Source of the DNA: Semisulcospira habei
Taxonomy: Eukaryota; Mollusca; Gastropoda; Semisulcospiridae
Direction of reading: 5' to 3'
DNA: 64,000 nucleotides
Assembly (NCBI GenBank): GCA_036245525.1
Contig: BTPG01000003.1
Coordinates: forward strand, 193,915,627 to 193,979,626
The position numbers were made by a program, and so were the translations under genes. Position 1 is the stretch's first letter. Each line of letters begins with the position of its first letter. The notes beneath the pieces are model-generated. The model did not search any database, was not told the DNA's origin, and saw only the letters and a program-made list of their open reading frames with translations. This document shows, in pieces, positions 11,820 through 22,605 of this stretch.

Positions 11820-11960
11820 CTAGAGTCAAGTTGTTATAAGAACTTATAAGAACTTAGGGTAAGTAATTAATAAGTTCTTAGGTATGTAATTAATAAGTTC
11901 TTATGGTAAGTAACTTAAAGTTACCTCTGCAGGTTCCTAAAAGTTAGTTGCTACTTGTTA
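11820..11960. repeat. Subterminal AT-rich repeats of Polinton copy 1
   Basis: Several near-copies of TAATTAATAAGTTCTTA lie here. The same words recur inverted at 19,150-19,250 and inside both terminal inverted repeats of copy 2 (18,400-18,545; 39,235-39,370). This marks the inner border of the terminal region; homology to copy 2 ends about here. Confidence 0.7.
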
Positions 11961-12884
11961 TTAATGTATGAAGTTCCACATGACACCACTTGGTCAGGTA
12001 CATGTTTAGGTGTTGTCAGTGACAAGAGTTATAGAAAAAGAACAATAAAGATTTGAAGAGTATCAAAATCATTAATGATGCACGGATCATGATCACCATT
12101 TTTTTTAAATCAACAGGATGATTTGGTAATGGTGTAGAGGTGATGGTTGGTCAATGCATTTATTATCGATAATGGCGAGATTTATTGACCGATGTGGCAT
12201 TATTGAATTTGAATCTTTTGTATTCTCTCTTCTTATATCTCTCGGGATCACAATTTGGTGATAACGATTGGGAATTAATCTAGGAGATTCGAGCCACGGA
12301 TATGTGTATCCATTTATACTGCCATGTAAGCTTTGGCTTGACCAATAGCATAATGGTAGCGTTATCGGTTCAGGTTACTTATGTTGTAAATTTTAGAGTA
12401 GTCTAAATTTACGCACCAGTGTATCTTTCTGTCATTACCAAAGGACACTCGGAATTGCTGGATTACCTGTGGGCGTTTGGAGGGCGTTGTGTAACATCAG
12501 GCAGCATTCAGCTCCGAAGCTTTGCCATCGTTATATTCATCCCTTCCGTTTATTCAGGTACTGAGTTGTTTTCGATTGTCTGTCAGCATTAGTGATGACT
12601 AACCAATTGCGCGAATTGTCATACAAGTATAGAGTATAAGTTATGATATTACTTCCCTTTATAATCTGTAGAGGTATAATTTCAGCAGCGTAATAGATTT
12701 TCTTATTTTGCATTTGTTTTGTCCTTTCGTAAAATGTGTTATGCCAAAAGTTGTTGACAGATCAACAAAAGTTCACCTTGATAAATGATTATCAATAGCT
12801 TATAAATAAGCAATAGTTGAAGTCATTTTGTTATTGTTGTTGTTGTTGCATGGATTTTGGGCAGTACAAACAAATTTAGCCGTC
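11961..12884. other. No gene recognised; between Polinton copy 1 and gypsy gag
   Basis: AT-rich sequence with no ORF of interest. The 5' LTR and primer-binding site of the gypsy element should lie here, but I could not match it by eye to the sequence after the element's RNase H (41,071-42,550), so no LTR is claimed. Confidence 0.5.
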
Positions 12885-14165
12885 ATGCCCGATACAAGAA
12901 GTAGTAGAAAAAGATCTGAGAACCCTAGCAGATCAGAAATGGAACAAGAAACAGATATAAAAAGCAGGATGCAGGCTTGGAAAGAAGAAGGGGAACTATT
13001 AAGTTTAGTGGGGAATGACTTAACTGCATATGTTCTGGATGAGATAAAACGTTGGTCAAATTGGTGAAAAGGAGAAGCAGCGTTAGAGTGGCAAGAATGA
13101 GAAGCGGGGTTAGAGTGGCAAGAATGAGAAGCGGGATTAGAGTGGCATGAACGAGAAGCGGGGTTAGAGCTGCAAGAACAAGAAGCAGGGTTAGAGCGGC
13201 AAGAATAAGAAGCGGGGTTAGAGCGGCAAGAACGAGAAGCATGGTTAGAGTGGCAAGAATGAGAAGCGGGGTTAGAGCGGCAAGAATGAGAAGCGGGGTT
13301 AGAGCGGCAAGAATGAGAAGCGGAGTTAGAGCGGCATGAACGAGAAGTGGGGTTAGAGCTGCAAGAACGAGAAGCAGGGTTAGAGCGGCAAGAACGAGAA
13401 GCAGAACGACAGGAGTGAGAAGCTGAGTGTCAGCTACGTTTGAGAGAATTAGAAATTCAGGCAGAAGGTCGACGTATAGAAGGAGAACAGACCAGAAACA
13501 ACAATTCGCAAGATCAACGCAGAATTAAAATCAAGTTGCCAATTTTTGAAGATGGAGATGATTTGGTAGAATTTCTATGAAAATTTGAAAAGGTCATGAG
13601 AGCAGAACGTATTCCAGATGATGAATGGGTATTACACCTGATCGCATTGCTAAAGGGGAAAGCAGCGGAAGCTATCATGCACATGTAACATGTGGAGTTA
13701 GAAAATTTTGAACAGATTCGTAGGGAACAACTGAAGAAGTTCCGTATGACATCAGAAGAGTACAGAGAAAAACTGAAAAATGCCAAGAAGAAAAATGACG
13801 AGACGGCCAGAGAAGTCATGAATCGGATTATGCAATGGATAACCCAATGGATTGAACTTTCAGGGAGAGAAAAGAACTTTGACAGTATCGTAGAATTTTT
13901 GGCAGTGGATACCTTTTTGGACGCACTACCAAAAGAGCAAGCTACGTTCGTACTAGATAGGAGACCAGCTAAAGTAGATGAGGCTACTAAAGCAGCAGAA
14001 ACCTATAAGGTGTCCAGAGGAAATAGGGGACATGAGAATAGAAGTATGCCTAGAGATAGCAGCAGGGACAGAGTTAGACACAGAGATAGTGTGTCACCTA
14101 AAAGGGATCATAGCAAGCAGGGATTGCGTGTCAATAGATCACCAAAAAAAAAAGATGCAAATTAA
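12885..14165 (+). pseudogene. Gypsy gag
   Basis: The N-terminal 61 codons are charged, ending at 13,067. Next comes a 27-bp repeat array whose 9-residue units are Leu/Glu/Arg-rich (a likely coiled coil) with some stops. After 13,692 comes a capsid-like helical domain with SIVEFLAVDTFLDALPKE and RRPAKVDEATKAAETY, resembling the capsid C-terminal/SCAN-like part of gypsy gag, then a basic Ser/Arg tail. It would form the virus-like particle of the retrotransposon. At least three frame breaks. Confidence 0.75.
13083..13406 (+). repeat. 27-bp minisatellite, 12 units, inside gag
   Basis: Unit begins TTAGAGCGGCAAGAACGAGA and is exactly 27 bp, so it preserves frame. In the gag frame it gives a 9-residue Leu/Glu/Arg repeat. 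C-to-T changes turn several CGA codons into TGA stops, which fits decay of methylated CpG. Confidence 0.9.
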
Positions 14166-14187
14166 TCTTTCAAGAATAGAGTATCAT

Positions 14188-14670
14188 TCAAGATCGATTG
14201 TTTCAATTGTGCAGGACCCCACAAAGTATCCGTATGTTCAAACAGAAAAGAGAATGTGTTATACGTACAACCTACATGTGGATCGATGCATACAGCGAGT
14301 TGCAGTTGTGCAGCGACACACCACCATCACCATGAAAACATAGACCACCACGCACTGAGAGTTGGAATGCATTACTTTGAAGAAAAGTCGGAAAGAAATC
14401 ACAAAATGGTGCTATGCGACAATTGCAGCAAGATAAATTATCAGCCATCATGTCAAGTAGAAATAGAAGGCAAGGAAGTGCCTGCATTGAGAGATATAGG
14501 AGCCACGATTAGCGTTGTTGATACAAAATTGGTGCTAGAAGACAAGTATACAGGTGAGATGTGATCTGTGACATTTGTGTCATGCGACGTCAAGCAAGTA
14601 TCTGTTGCTAGACTTTTCATGCGAACACCATTTTTTGAAGGAGACGCGGATGTACTAGTGATATCCAAAC
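14188..14670 (+). pseudogene. Gypsy zinc knuckle and retropepsin-like protease
   Basis: A CCHC-like zinc knuckle (CFNCAGPHKVSVC, one residue shorter than usual between the second Cys and His) is followed by a protease-like segment with ALRDIGAT in place of the usual D-T/S-G-A. The catalytic Asp is kept. Stops follow at about 14,565. Confidence 0.65.
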
Positions 14671-15008
14671 CAGCATAACCAGTTTTGGTAGGAAATACAC
14701 GATTCTTGAACAAAGAGGAAATAAACACAATTCCAGTTTATCCAGTGAGGAAACCTTGCTCAAAAAGAGATGCAAGTGAACAAACAGAAAACTATGTGGA
14801 AAACATTCCAGCCATAATGGAAAGAACTGAGACAATCACAAAGAAATGAAGCGAACGGAACAATATGGAAACAGAGGAGCAGTGTGCAGAAGTGGAAACG
14901 CAAAGCACGGGAACGAAAAGAAATAAAAAAGAGCTCAAGATCCCAGAAACAAAGATTGTTGATGTTATACCCGAGTAATTAAAACTGGCTCAGAAAGAAG
15001 ATGAAAAT

Positions 15009-16204
15009 TTGGAGAAATGCACAGATGCAGCTGATGGGAAAATAGAGGGAGAACAAAACAGCAAACAAACCAAAGCCAAATTTAAATGGAAGAATGGAAT
15101 TTTCATACGAGAATTCACTGAAAAGGAACAGAAAAGAACGCAGATTGTTGTACACAAGAAGTATAGACAAGGCTTTATGAAATTAGCGCATAATACGCCA
15201 ATGAGCGGGCATTTAGGTGCTAGGAAAACCAAAAACAGTGTTTGGACTGATTTTTATTGTCCAGGAGTTTGCGGTGACATACAACGATATTGTGCATCAT
15301 GCGGCGCGTGTCAACGATCGTCACACAAGGGCAGACAGACACGTGTACCATTAGTGGTTTAGAGAAAATCGCTGTAGATTTGATCAGACCGATCAATCCG
15401 TCATCAGACAGAGAATATAGATACGTTTTGACAGTGGTCGATTATGCAACCAGATATCCTGAGGCAGTACCTCTGAAAACATGTCAGACTACCGAGATTT
15501 GGACAAGGTTAGGTGTGCCAAAAGAAATTGTATCAGACCAAGGAACCCAATTTGTGGGAGATTTGATGCAACAGCTACAGAAACTACTGGATGTGAAAGG
15601 CATAAAGACAACACCATACCATGCACAATAAAATGTGTTGGTGGAAAATTTCAATGGTACATTGAAACAGATGATGAAGAAAATGTGTTTTGAACAACCA
15701 AAAGAGTAGGACCGGATGATACCAGCTTTGTTATTTGCATGCAGGAAGGTGCCACAAGAATCTATGATGTTCTCACCATTTGAGCTTTTGTACGGCAGAT
15801 CAGTTAAAGGGCCAATGCAAATACTGAGGCAACTTTGGATGAAGAGCGAAGTTGAAGAGGAAGAGAAGATGACAGCAAAATACGTGATCGACTTGAGAAA
15901 CAGGACTAAACAAACCTGTATCATAGCTCAAGAAAACTTGCGTAAAGCTATCCAGAGACACGTGAGAAACTTCAACAGAAGAGCCAAACCTAGATCCATC
16001 AAAGAAGGTTCCAAAGTACTACTGTTGTTGCCAGAGAAAAAGAACAAACTACAGCTTACATGGAAAGGGCCATTCACGGTGACTAGGAAAATAAACGATT
16101 TCGATTACAAAGTGAATGTGCAGGGCAAAGAAGAAGTGTACCATGCGAACTTATTGAAAAGCTACATTGAGAGAGAAGAAACGAAGAAGTCGTCGTGGTT
16201 ATGA
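15009..16204 (+). pseudogene. Gypsy integrase with GPY/F module, located upstream of RT
   Basis: An H2C2 zinc-binding domain (MSGHLGARKT then CASCGACQ) comes first. A DDE core follows, with Asp in AVDLIRP, Asp in IVSDQGTQF and Glu in LVENFNGTL (just after a stop at 15,629-15,631). The C-terminal module contains LTWKGPFTVTRKI, the GPF signature, and ends YHANLLKSYI. Frames change at about 15,300-15,360 and 15,690-15,716. It lies in the same orientation directly ahead of RT, which is the feature that defines the unusual order. Confidence 0.85.
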
Positions 16205-16259
16205 CTGAAGACAATGTTGCAGGCTATGCGAAAAACAATGAAGCAGTAGGCACGGTACC

Positions 16260-16749
16260 ACTCGAAGCGACTGAAAGTGTAACAGATAGCCATATTTCTG
16301 ACAAGCTAAATGCAACAAAAGTGCAACAGATGCATGAAATATGAAGAAAACATCAGAAAGTGTTGCAAGAGTTGCCAGGAGATACAGATATTGAAACATG
16401 CGAATTGCGAAGTACAACCCAAAACCAGTATACGTGAAGCAATATCCATTACCGCACGCAGCAATGGAAACTGTCAAAACAGAAGTGGACCAAATGTTGA
16501 AAATGGGAGTCATTGAACCGACCATATCAGCATACAATTCGCCTATTGTACTCGTCAAGAAAAAGGATGGGTCAGTGAGATTCTGTGTAGACTACCGGAA
16601 ACTGAAGGAGACATTAGAGTTCGACCCTGAGCCAATACCAGATATAGAACGATTGTTTGCACAAGTTGGGAAAGCAAAATACTTTTCGAAACTGGATTGT
16701 TCAAAAGGGTATTGGCAGATCAAAGTCAATAACGAAGATAAACATAAAA
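16260..16749 (+). pseudogene. Gypsy reverse transcriptase, N-terminal part
   Basis: The typical RT entry is visible: LKMGVIEPTISAYNSPIVLV, then KKDGSVRFCVDYRKL and YFSKLDCSKGYWQI (motif A Asp). Coding similarity stops at about 16,748, where an L2-like LINE piece begins, and resumes at about 17,358. Two stops at about 16,340-16,440. Confidence 0.85.
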
Positions 16750-17357
16750 TGATGATGATGTCCACTTGTAATGTGCATCCACTCCATGCTAGCAGCATGC
16801 TAAGGGCGCAAAAATAAATAAATAAATAAATAAATAAAAACAACACACGCAACTTTAGGTGCACAGTAGTTCTAGAATTAAAAGTCAAGAAAGAGTTGGG
16901 TTTTCAGGTGCCTCCTGAAGGTGCCAATGCAGTCAATGTCCCTCAGGGGTTGTGGTAGTTCATTCCACAGCCTAGATCTGCAGTGTGAAAATGCCCGGAA
17001 ACAAAGTTGCTTCTTTGTGTGGCTTTCAATACTTGGGATGCAGAGTTTGGACCGGACAACAGAACGAAGCTGCCTCGGAGGGTTATGGCATGGGGCTATT
17101 TCCTGGAGGTACTCTGGTGAGTCTGGGTCATTTATAGACTTGTGGCACAAAGTGAGAATATTGTGACCAATTCTTTGCTTGACTGGAAGCCAGTGCAACT
17201 GCTTAAGGACTGGTGTGATATGTTCCCTTCTTTTGGTTCTTGTGACAATTCTGGCGGCCGTGTTCTGAACCAGTTGAAGACGTCTGAGTTGTTTCTCTGT
17301 CAGATCCCAAAGACAGCTGTTACAGTAGTCCAGTCTGGATAGGACAAGGGCAACGGC
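16750..17357 (-). mobile_element. L2-like LINE 3' fragment inserted in gypsy RT
   Basis: On the minus strand, 17,345-16,878 encodes the end of a LINE ORF2 (LHWLPVKQRI, then SRLWNELPQPLRDIDCI), followed by a short 3' region with (AAAT)n at 16,812-16,840. Gypsy RT coding resumes on the right. A clear target-site duplication was not found. Confidence 0.8.
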
Positions 17358-17510
17358 GACAGCGTTTACTATGCCAGTGGGACAATTTCAGTGGACAAGA
17401 ATGCCATTTGGACTGAAAACGGCATGATGTGGAAAGTACTGAGTCCATTAGGCCGCAAAGATGTAGACAACTTCATGGATGATATTTTGGTCGCAACAAA
17501 AACTTGGGAA
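17358..17510 (+). pseudogene. Gypsy RT catalytic segment
   Basis: Continues the RT with FTMPVGQFQWTRMPFGLK and the catalytic box NFMDDILVAT. It is cut at 17,510/17,511 by the Polinton target duplication; the reading continues at 40,315 with HLEAVLRRLKE. A stop follows the Pro-Phe-Gly-Leu-Lys segment. Confidence 0.85.
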
Positions 17511-17516
17511 GAACAT
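17511..17516. repeat. Target-site duplication GAACAT, left of Polinton copy 2
   Basis: Identical to 40,309-40,314. Six bp is the usual Polinton duplication length. The flanks join into one gypsy RT reading frame. Confidence 0.92.
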
Positions 17517-17760
17517 AGAGATAGAAACAAAGAGAGGACTGAAGAATCATTAACATAATGACTGAGTTAACCCCTTAATTATAAGTTTTTGAACCCTCTT
17601 TACCCATGTTCCCCACACAGAGTAAATACCGTTGGAAGTTACCCCCTAAATCATTGCTTTTAACAACCACAATTGTATGTACCTCTACATAATAATAATT
17701 AAGGGGTTAACTCAGTCATAGTGTTAATAATACTTCAAATCTCTCTTTGTTTCTATCTCT
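17517..17760. repeat. Inverted-repeat module at the outermost left tip
   Basis: The first 66 bp (17,517-17,582) recur inverted at 17,695-17,760, so the TIR tip alone can fold into a hairpin of about 66 bp with a loop of about 110 bases. The same is present at 40,064-40,308. Confidence 0.85.
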
Positions 17761-18108
17761 CTTAATTATCTCATATGACTGCTATCGCAATGTTACTATG
17801 TATGATCACACCACTACCCGTTGCTAACACTCTAGGCATGAAAAGACATGAGATGTCAATTCAGGTATGTTATGAATAGACATGTTCTGGAAAGAAAAAT
17901 TCAAAAAGGCCTGCAATTATTCACATTTTTCATTTCAGACTAGCTTGGTTCTTGAAACCAAAATAAAAATCTTTTGAATCAGATCAGTATACACCATGCC
18001 TGACTCGATATTCATGAAGGAATTTTTATTTTTTTCAATTATGTGTTCAAACTCAAACAAATGTCAATGGCCAACAGCTGCACACAGACAATCCCCCCCC
18101 CCCTTCTT

Positions 18109-18118
<10 letters not shown>

Positions 18119-18170
<52 letters not shown>
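18119..18170. repeat. (GA)n microsatellite in left TIR
   Basis: Uninterrupted GA dinucleotides, mirrored by a longer CT array at 39,605-39,718 in the right TIR. Confidence 0.95.
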
Positions 18171-18171
<1 letters not shown>

Positions 18172-18584
18172 CACTTTGACAACAACACATAGACTCCACT
18201 CAAGTGAAACTTATGTTTTAAGTTAGTCTCCTCTCAGCGAGTAAGAGCGGCTCGGGTGAGTGTGGCACATCATTTTGTAAGCCCCACCTGTGGCCCGTGT
18301 TTACACAGCTGAATACCTTTGTACACACCGCTATTTAATAGTGGGGACATTCCTTTTTTTTTTTAATGCAGCACGCAGTGGGGTCGAGTAGAATTTTATA
18401 CTTACTTACAACTTAAAGATAATTTCTGCAAGTACTTAAAAGTCAGTTGTTATAAGAAGTTATTAATTACTTAAGACAAGAACAAGCAATTACTTACCAA
18501 CAACGTGTTATAAGAAGTTGACCCAAGTCTTTAATTACTTGGACATTTGTTTCAACTTACAAGAGCAATTTGTATGCTTATCTT

Positions 18585-18666
<82 letters not shown>
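18585..18666. repeat. (CA)n microsatellite in left TIR
   Basis: Long CA run, mirrored by (TG)n at 39,104-39,180 in the right TIR. Confidence 0.95.
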
Positions 18667-18668
<2 letters not shown>

Positions 18669-18925
18669 ACATGCAAGCACACACACATACATATCAGTGC
18701 AATTCACCTTAAGCGTGATCTGCCAGGTGGCATCACAGTTGAACGCCTTTTGTGTCACCTCACACAGCGCTATTCAATAGCAGACACATTCCATTCCTTT
18801 CAATTTAGACACAAGCGGCCACTCAACTGAGCTTTTGAAAAGCTCTCAGCCGTCAAAAGCCTTTATAGCTACAGCCTTTACAAATCACTAAGTGGTGTCA
18901 AAGATCAACAGGGGGACACCATGAT

Positions 18926-19440
18926 TTGAAAGGAAGGGGATTTGTACAAGTGGGCTTAATGTACTCATGACTGGTTTCTGAGGAATTAGAAAATCAACTG
19001 GTGGTTATACTACTCTACACTATACAGACACTGAAAAAAAAAAAACACAAAAACCCCCAAAACAAAACAAACAAACAGCCGGATAAGAAACTAACAAGTG
19101 GTCTCAAGTAAAACAATAAGTCACAACTAACTTTAAGGTTACCTTTAAGTGAGTTACCATAAGAACTTATTAACTACTTACCATTAAGAACTTATTAATT
19201 ACTTACCCTAATTACTTACAAGTACTTAATAACAACTTGACTTTAGTCATGTATACTAAGTCTTTTTTTTTTACCAAGATACAAGGGCAATGAAAAAACT
19301 TTTTTTTCTCAATAATATTCTTGTGGCAGTGCTGATGGGGCTAAATAATCAGGCACAAGTGATGTAAATGACGTGTCATCTTTCTATGAAGCATATGACA
19401 AAAATATCGATTGATTACAAATCTGATTTTTATTTGCTTA
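18926..19440. other. Polinton copy 2 subterminal spacer, no gene
   Basis: Non-coding AT-rich DNA. It holds several repeats of AAGAACTTATTAATTACTTA at 19,150-19,240, matching copy 1 at 11,820-11,960, then sequence homologous to the region downstream of the copy 1 membrane-protein gene. Confidence 0.65.
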
Positions 19441-19497
19441 AAAGAAGTCCTTGAAGTTTTTCAGTGGTTTCCTGGACACCGATCTGTTTTCCTTCCT

Positions 19498-20112
19498 CTA
19501 AAAGCTAGTAGCCTTTAGTTCTTCAACATTTACGGGAGATTGACTACGCATCTTATTCTGTATTTCTGACTTCTGTTTTTTGTAATTGTTCAAATCATCC
19601 TGCACTCTCTTAAATTCATCATCGCTAATATAATTGTCCTTTAATGCCTTACTAATAATAAGTTTTAGACTACTAAGTTTTGCACCAGCCAGCGTACTCA
19701 ATGATTCATGTTTCTGTAATTTCGTATGAAATCTCTTGTTAATGCCTTCCAAACCAAAATATGCCAGACCTGTGGCAATGCTAGCTCCTTCAAGTCCGAT
19801 TCCAATCAAACTTACAATTCTCGTGGCAATTAGTGCAATACCTCCTACAGATAATCCAGCTGAAATAGCACCCACAGTCATAGATGTGTTTTGTACAGAA
19901 TTGAAAACTGCCTGATACCTCCTTTTACACCTAGAGTACCTTGCCTCTTCACTTTCCAAATATTTAATTGCTTCTGTAATATTATTTAATCTGAATGTGT
20001 CTGCCTGTAATGTTTTATCGGGTGCAATTGGCACATGTGGATCAGTTGTTTTAGTCATCACAATTGATTCAGTTGGCTCAAGCGTTGGTAGTTGCAAATA
20101 GAAGTTTACCAT
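19498..20112 (-). CDS. Polinton glycine-rich two-span membrane protein, copy 2
   Basis: A 204-aa ORF, open from the homologous start to TAA. It has an N-terminal tail, a Cys/Arg helix, a hydrophobic Gly/Ala/Ile block at about residues 75-125, then a Lys/Glu-rich helical tail. It is the best version of the gene at 10,969. The C-terminus may be shortened, since coding similarity to copy 1 continues leftwards for about 50 bp past the stop. Start preceded by AATTAAAAAA. Function unknown; membrane localisation is inferred from hydrophobicity. Confidence 0.65.
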   Translation of the reverse strand: MVNFYLQLPTLEPTESIVMTKTTDPHVPIAPDKTLQADTFRLNNITEAIKYLESEEARYSRCKRRYQAVFNSVQNTSMTVGAISAGLSVGGIALIATRIVSLIGIGLEGASIATGLAYFGLEGINKRFHTKLQKHESLSTLAGAKLSSLKLIISKALKDNYISDDEFKRVQDDLNNYKKQKSEIQNKMRSQSPVNVEELKATSF

Positions 20113-20309
20113 TTTTTTAATTCACAAATATTTTTTATTTAATCAGTGATTACAGCTCGTCAAAAGTATACAATTTGCTGGCGTAATAAAACGAAACAAG
20201 ATCAATGTGTTCTAGTTTTATAAAATTTAGAAAAACAAAAGTTAGTTTGTCAACCACTATCATGACAGCTGGAATACTGCTCGAAACCTCAAAAACATCA
20301 ACTTTTTTT

Positions 20310-20423
20310 TCTAATAGCAATAAAAACCTTTGTTGATTCTGTCACTGTGTCATCCCACGTTAGTTTTATTCCCTGTGCTATATCTACCTCTTTCGCAGAA
20401 GATACAGATCTCATGATAATTTC
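20310..20423 (-). pseudogene. 3' end of a Polinton gene split by the Penelope-derived insertion
   Basis: Minus-strand coding homologous to the last 40 codons of the intact gene at 10,081-10,794 (around GIKLTWDETV). It is separated from the rest (23,730-24,309) by 3.3 kb of inserted DNA. Confidence 0.8.
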
Positions 20424-20436
20424 AATTACTATTGTC
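20424..20436. repeat. Target-site duplication of the Penelope-derived insertion, left
   Basis: AATTACTATTGTC, identical to 23,717-23,729. Confidence 0.9.
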
Positions 20437-20476
20437 AATCCAGACCAAAAAGGTGACTGCCAAGCGTGTAATATGC

Positions 20477-20806
20477 AAAGAAGTACCCAACGGAGAAAGA
20501 AACACGCTTAGAAAAGATGGGTAAAACACAATTTATTAATATTTCGGGTAAATACCCTTTGTCAAAATAGACAAACAAACAAACAGAGAGATTAGCCGCT
20601 ACTTATCTTCATTGGCAGAAAGAATGTGGCAACTGAAGGAGGTGACGTAAAAGAAAGAAAAGGAAGAACAAAAGTGCGGAAAAAGTAAAAATGACGTCAA
20701 CGAAAAATCGTAAGAGAGAGACTCGGAAAGAACCTGAACACGAGAGACAAGAGTGTGTGCAAGCACGTGCAGGAGCAAGCGAAAGAAAAGGCGTGTAGAT
20801 GAGGCC

Positions 20807-20848
<42 letters not shown>

Positions 20849-21161
20849 GGAGAGAGAGAAAGAGAAGGAAAACGAACGGGGAGTACCCTTGGGCATGAAG
20901 AAGGCGGAGTGTCTAATACACAAAGCCTGCTAAACACCAACCCGAAGGCAAACTTTATATCACCTTCAAGTTGAGGACTACCTCGGGGAAAAACGGGAGG
21001 ACCCCGGGGAAAAAAACCCAGCATTTAACACGGTACACAACAAGTAATAAGTCATGAAAACAAAGCAAATAATAAAATTCAGTAAGAGAATATTGGTATA
21101 AGTGGAGAGTAGGTAGTTGTGAAACCGTCTTCAAGGGTAACTAAAAAAATAAGGGGGGGGG

Positions 21162-21245
<84 letters not shown>

Positions 21246-21246
21246 T

Positions 21247-21277
<31 letters not shown>

Positions 21278-21643
21278 AGGGGCGGGGGAAAGGAGGAAGG
21301 AGGAAGGGGAATAAGAGAAAAGAAAAAAGCGTAAAGAGAGAAAGAGGGCTAGAGAGAAGTGGTAAAGGGGGTGGGGGGGGGGGGAAGAAAGAGGGAGAGA
21401 GGTAGAAGGAGAGAGGAAAAAAAAAAAAATCAGAGCCACCAACCCCACCCAACAGGCACCCACCAGCACACAGAAAAACACACAGGAACGCAACAAGACG
21501 ACCACGCACATCCCCAAGGGATGCACACGATCGCCCCGCCCCAAAACCGCGTATCAAACCGTGAGCCGGAGACCCGGCGCCTGACAGGGAAGGGCAAGGG
21601 ATCCAACTAAACGTTCGGCCAGCGCTGAGAAAGTCCCCAAGAG
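20477..21643. repeat. Left inverted arm of the Penelope derivative
   Basis: Inverse of 22,583-23,716, nearly identical outside the microsatellites. It contains (GA)n at about 20,811-20,847 and 21,165-21,276. Long ORFs over these runs are low-complexity artefacts. Confidence 0.9.
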
Positions 21644-21738
21644 AAATGTACATATCAACCAGCTCCAACCTCCCCTAACTGGTTAGTGAGTAGTAAAACA
21701 GTGAGGTAAAGTAGCAGACACAAGCAAGGTAAAAAATG

Positions 21739-22605
21739 TTAATCTTTCATATTCATCCCGAGTGGCGCCACAGTGCCCAGTTTATTAATCAGAAATTTTT
21801 CACGGTCTTTCCTGGCCCAGACATTACTGGCTTGCATAAGCCAAAGGCCTTTAACCCGAATGTCCGAGACGGAGTGGTCGGCCGGATTGAAATGTCGTCC
21901 GACCGGTCTGTTGTATTGGTACTTGACAGACTGAAGATGTTCTTTAAAACGGTCGTTGATGGTTCTTTCCGTCTCTCCAACATAGAGTTGGCCGCATTGC
22001 ACACAGGAGATGACATAAATCACGTTGGTGGTTTGACACGTGAAGTATCTGTCTATGTTGAATTTGTAACGTGGACCATTCACCACGGTGGAAGGGCAAA
22101 TAAAAGGACACGTCTTGCAATTAGGAACATTGCACGGAGTGGAGCCGGAGGGTCTGGTGGTATGACGAGGCTTGAGAGTAGAGCGAACAAGCATGTCCCG
22201 CAAATTAATATCCCTCTTGAAAGCTACCAACGGAGGTTCAGAAAAGATAGCAGCAGATTCTTGAATGGATGACAAAAGAACCCAGTTAGAAAGAAGGATT
22301 TTACGCACCGGATTGGTGTGGGGATGGTAGATCATGGTTACGATAGGCCTGTCACTATCAGCGGTAGGTTTAGTCTGCATTGTACTCGCGCGACTAAGTT
22401 TTTGAACCGTTTGGAGAGATCCTTGAACAACAGTATGTGGGTAATGTCTGTCGATAAAAAATCCTGCCATTTCTTTGGATTGAACATCGAAATCTGATTC
22501 TTCGGAACATATTCTTTTTAGCCGAAGAAACTGGGAATAAGAGATGCTGTTTTTAGTTTTGGGGTTGTGAGAAGATCGGTACTTCCTTGGGGACTTTCTC
22601 AGCAC
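21739..22605 (-). CDS. Penelope-like C-terminal ORF: connector plus GIY-YIG endonuclease
   Basis: 288 aa. The N-terminal half matches the post-RT thumb/connector region of Penelope-like elements (SYSQFLRLKRIC near residue 25). A Cys-rich patch follows (CNVPNCKTCPFIC). The GIY-YIG nuclease comes next: IYVISCVQCGQLYVGET (about residues 196-212), Arg in TINDRFKEHL and an acidic residue in DREKFLINKL near the C-terminus. The first residues (MLRKSP) come from the inverted arm, so the ORF is 5' truncated and lacks the RT. The nuclease would nick target DNA. It is an open frame, but without RT it is not autonomous. Confidence 0.88.
   Translation of the reverse strand: MLRKSPRKYRSSHNPKTKNSISYSQFLRLKRICSEESDFDVQSKEMAGFFIDRHYPHTVVQGSLQTVQKLSRASTMQTKPTADSDRPIVTMIYHPHTNPVRKILLSNWVLLSSIQESAAIFSEPPLVAFKRDINLRDMLVRSTLKPRHTTRPSGSTPCNVPNCKTCPFICPSTVVNGPRYKFNIDRYFTCQTTNVIYVISCVQCGQLYVGETERTINDRFKEHLQSVKYQYNRPVGRHFNPADHSVSDIRVKGLWLMQASNVWARKDREKFLINKLGTVAPLGMNMKD

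Larger units (their letters stand above)
1..11960 (+). mobile_element. Polinton/Maverick copy 1 (left end outside window)
   Basis: The gene set is the Polinton core: DDE integrase, protein-primed DNA polymerase B, FtsK/A32-like ATPase and double-jelly-roll capsid protein, plus accessory genes seen in the same order and orientation in copy 2 (17,517-40,308). It is inverted relative to copy 2. The left end lies outside the window. Similarity to copy 2 stops near 11,960, inside the subterminal repeat zone, so the right terminal inverted repeat has been lost. Nearly all genes carry stops or frameshifts. No target-site duplication can be seen for this copy. Confidence 0.9.
17517..18925. repeat. 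Left terminal inverted repeat of Polinton copy 2
   Basis: Matches the inverse of 38,893-40,308. It includes (GA)n at 18,119-18,170, (CA)n at 18,585-18,666 and AT-rich subterminal words. The match fades after CACTAAGTGGTGTCAAAG near 18,900-18,925. Confidence 0.9.

Noticed and set aside
12340..12400. tRNA-like D-arm words (TAGCATAATGGTAGCG ... GGTTCAGG)
   Set aside because: The A-box-like word is not followed by a B-box at tRNA spacing and no cloverleaf forms; TGGTAGCG as a primer-binding site could not be supported without an LTR.
18518..18830. Thr/His- or Cys/Val-repeat ORFs over (CA)n, and their copies at 38,939-39,255
   Set aside because: Microsatellite read-through within the Polinton TIRs, no coding signal.
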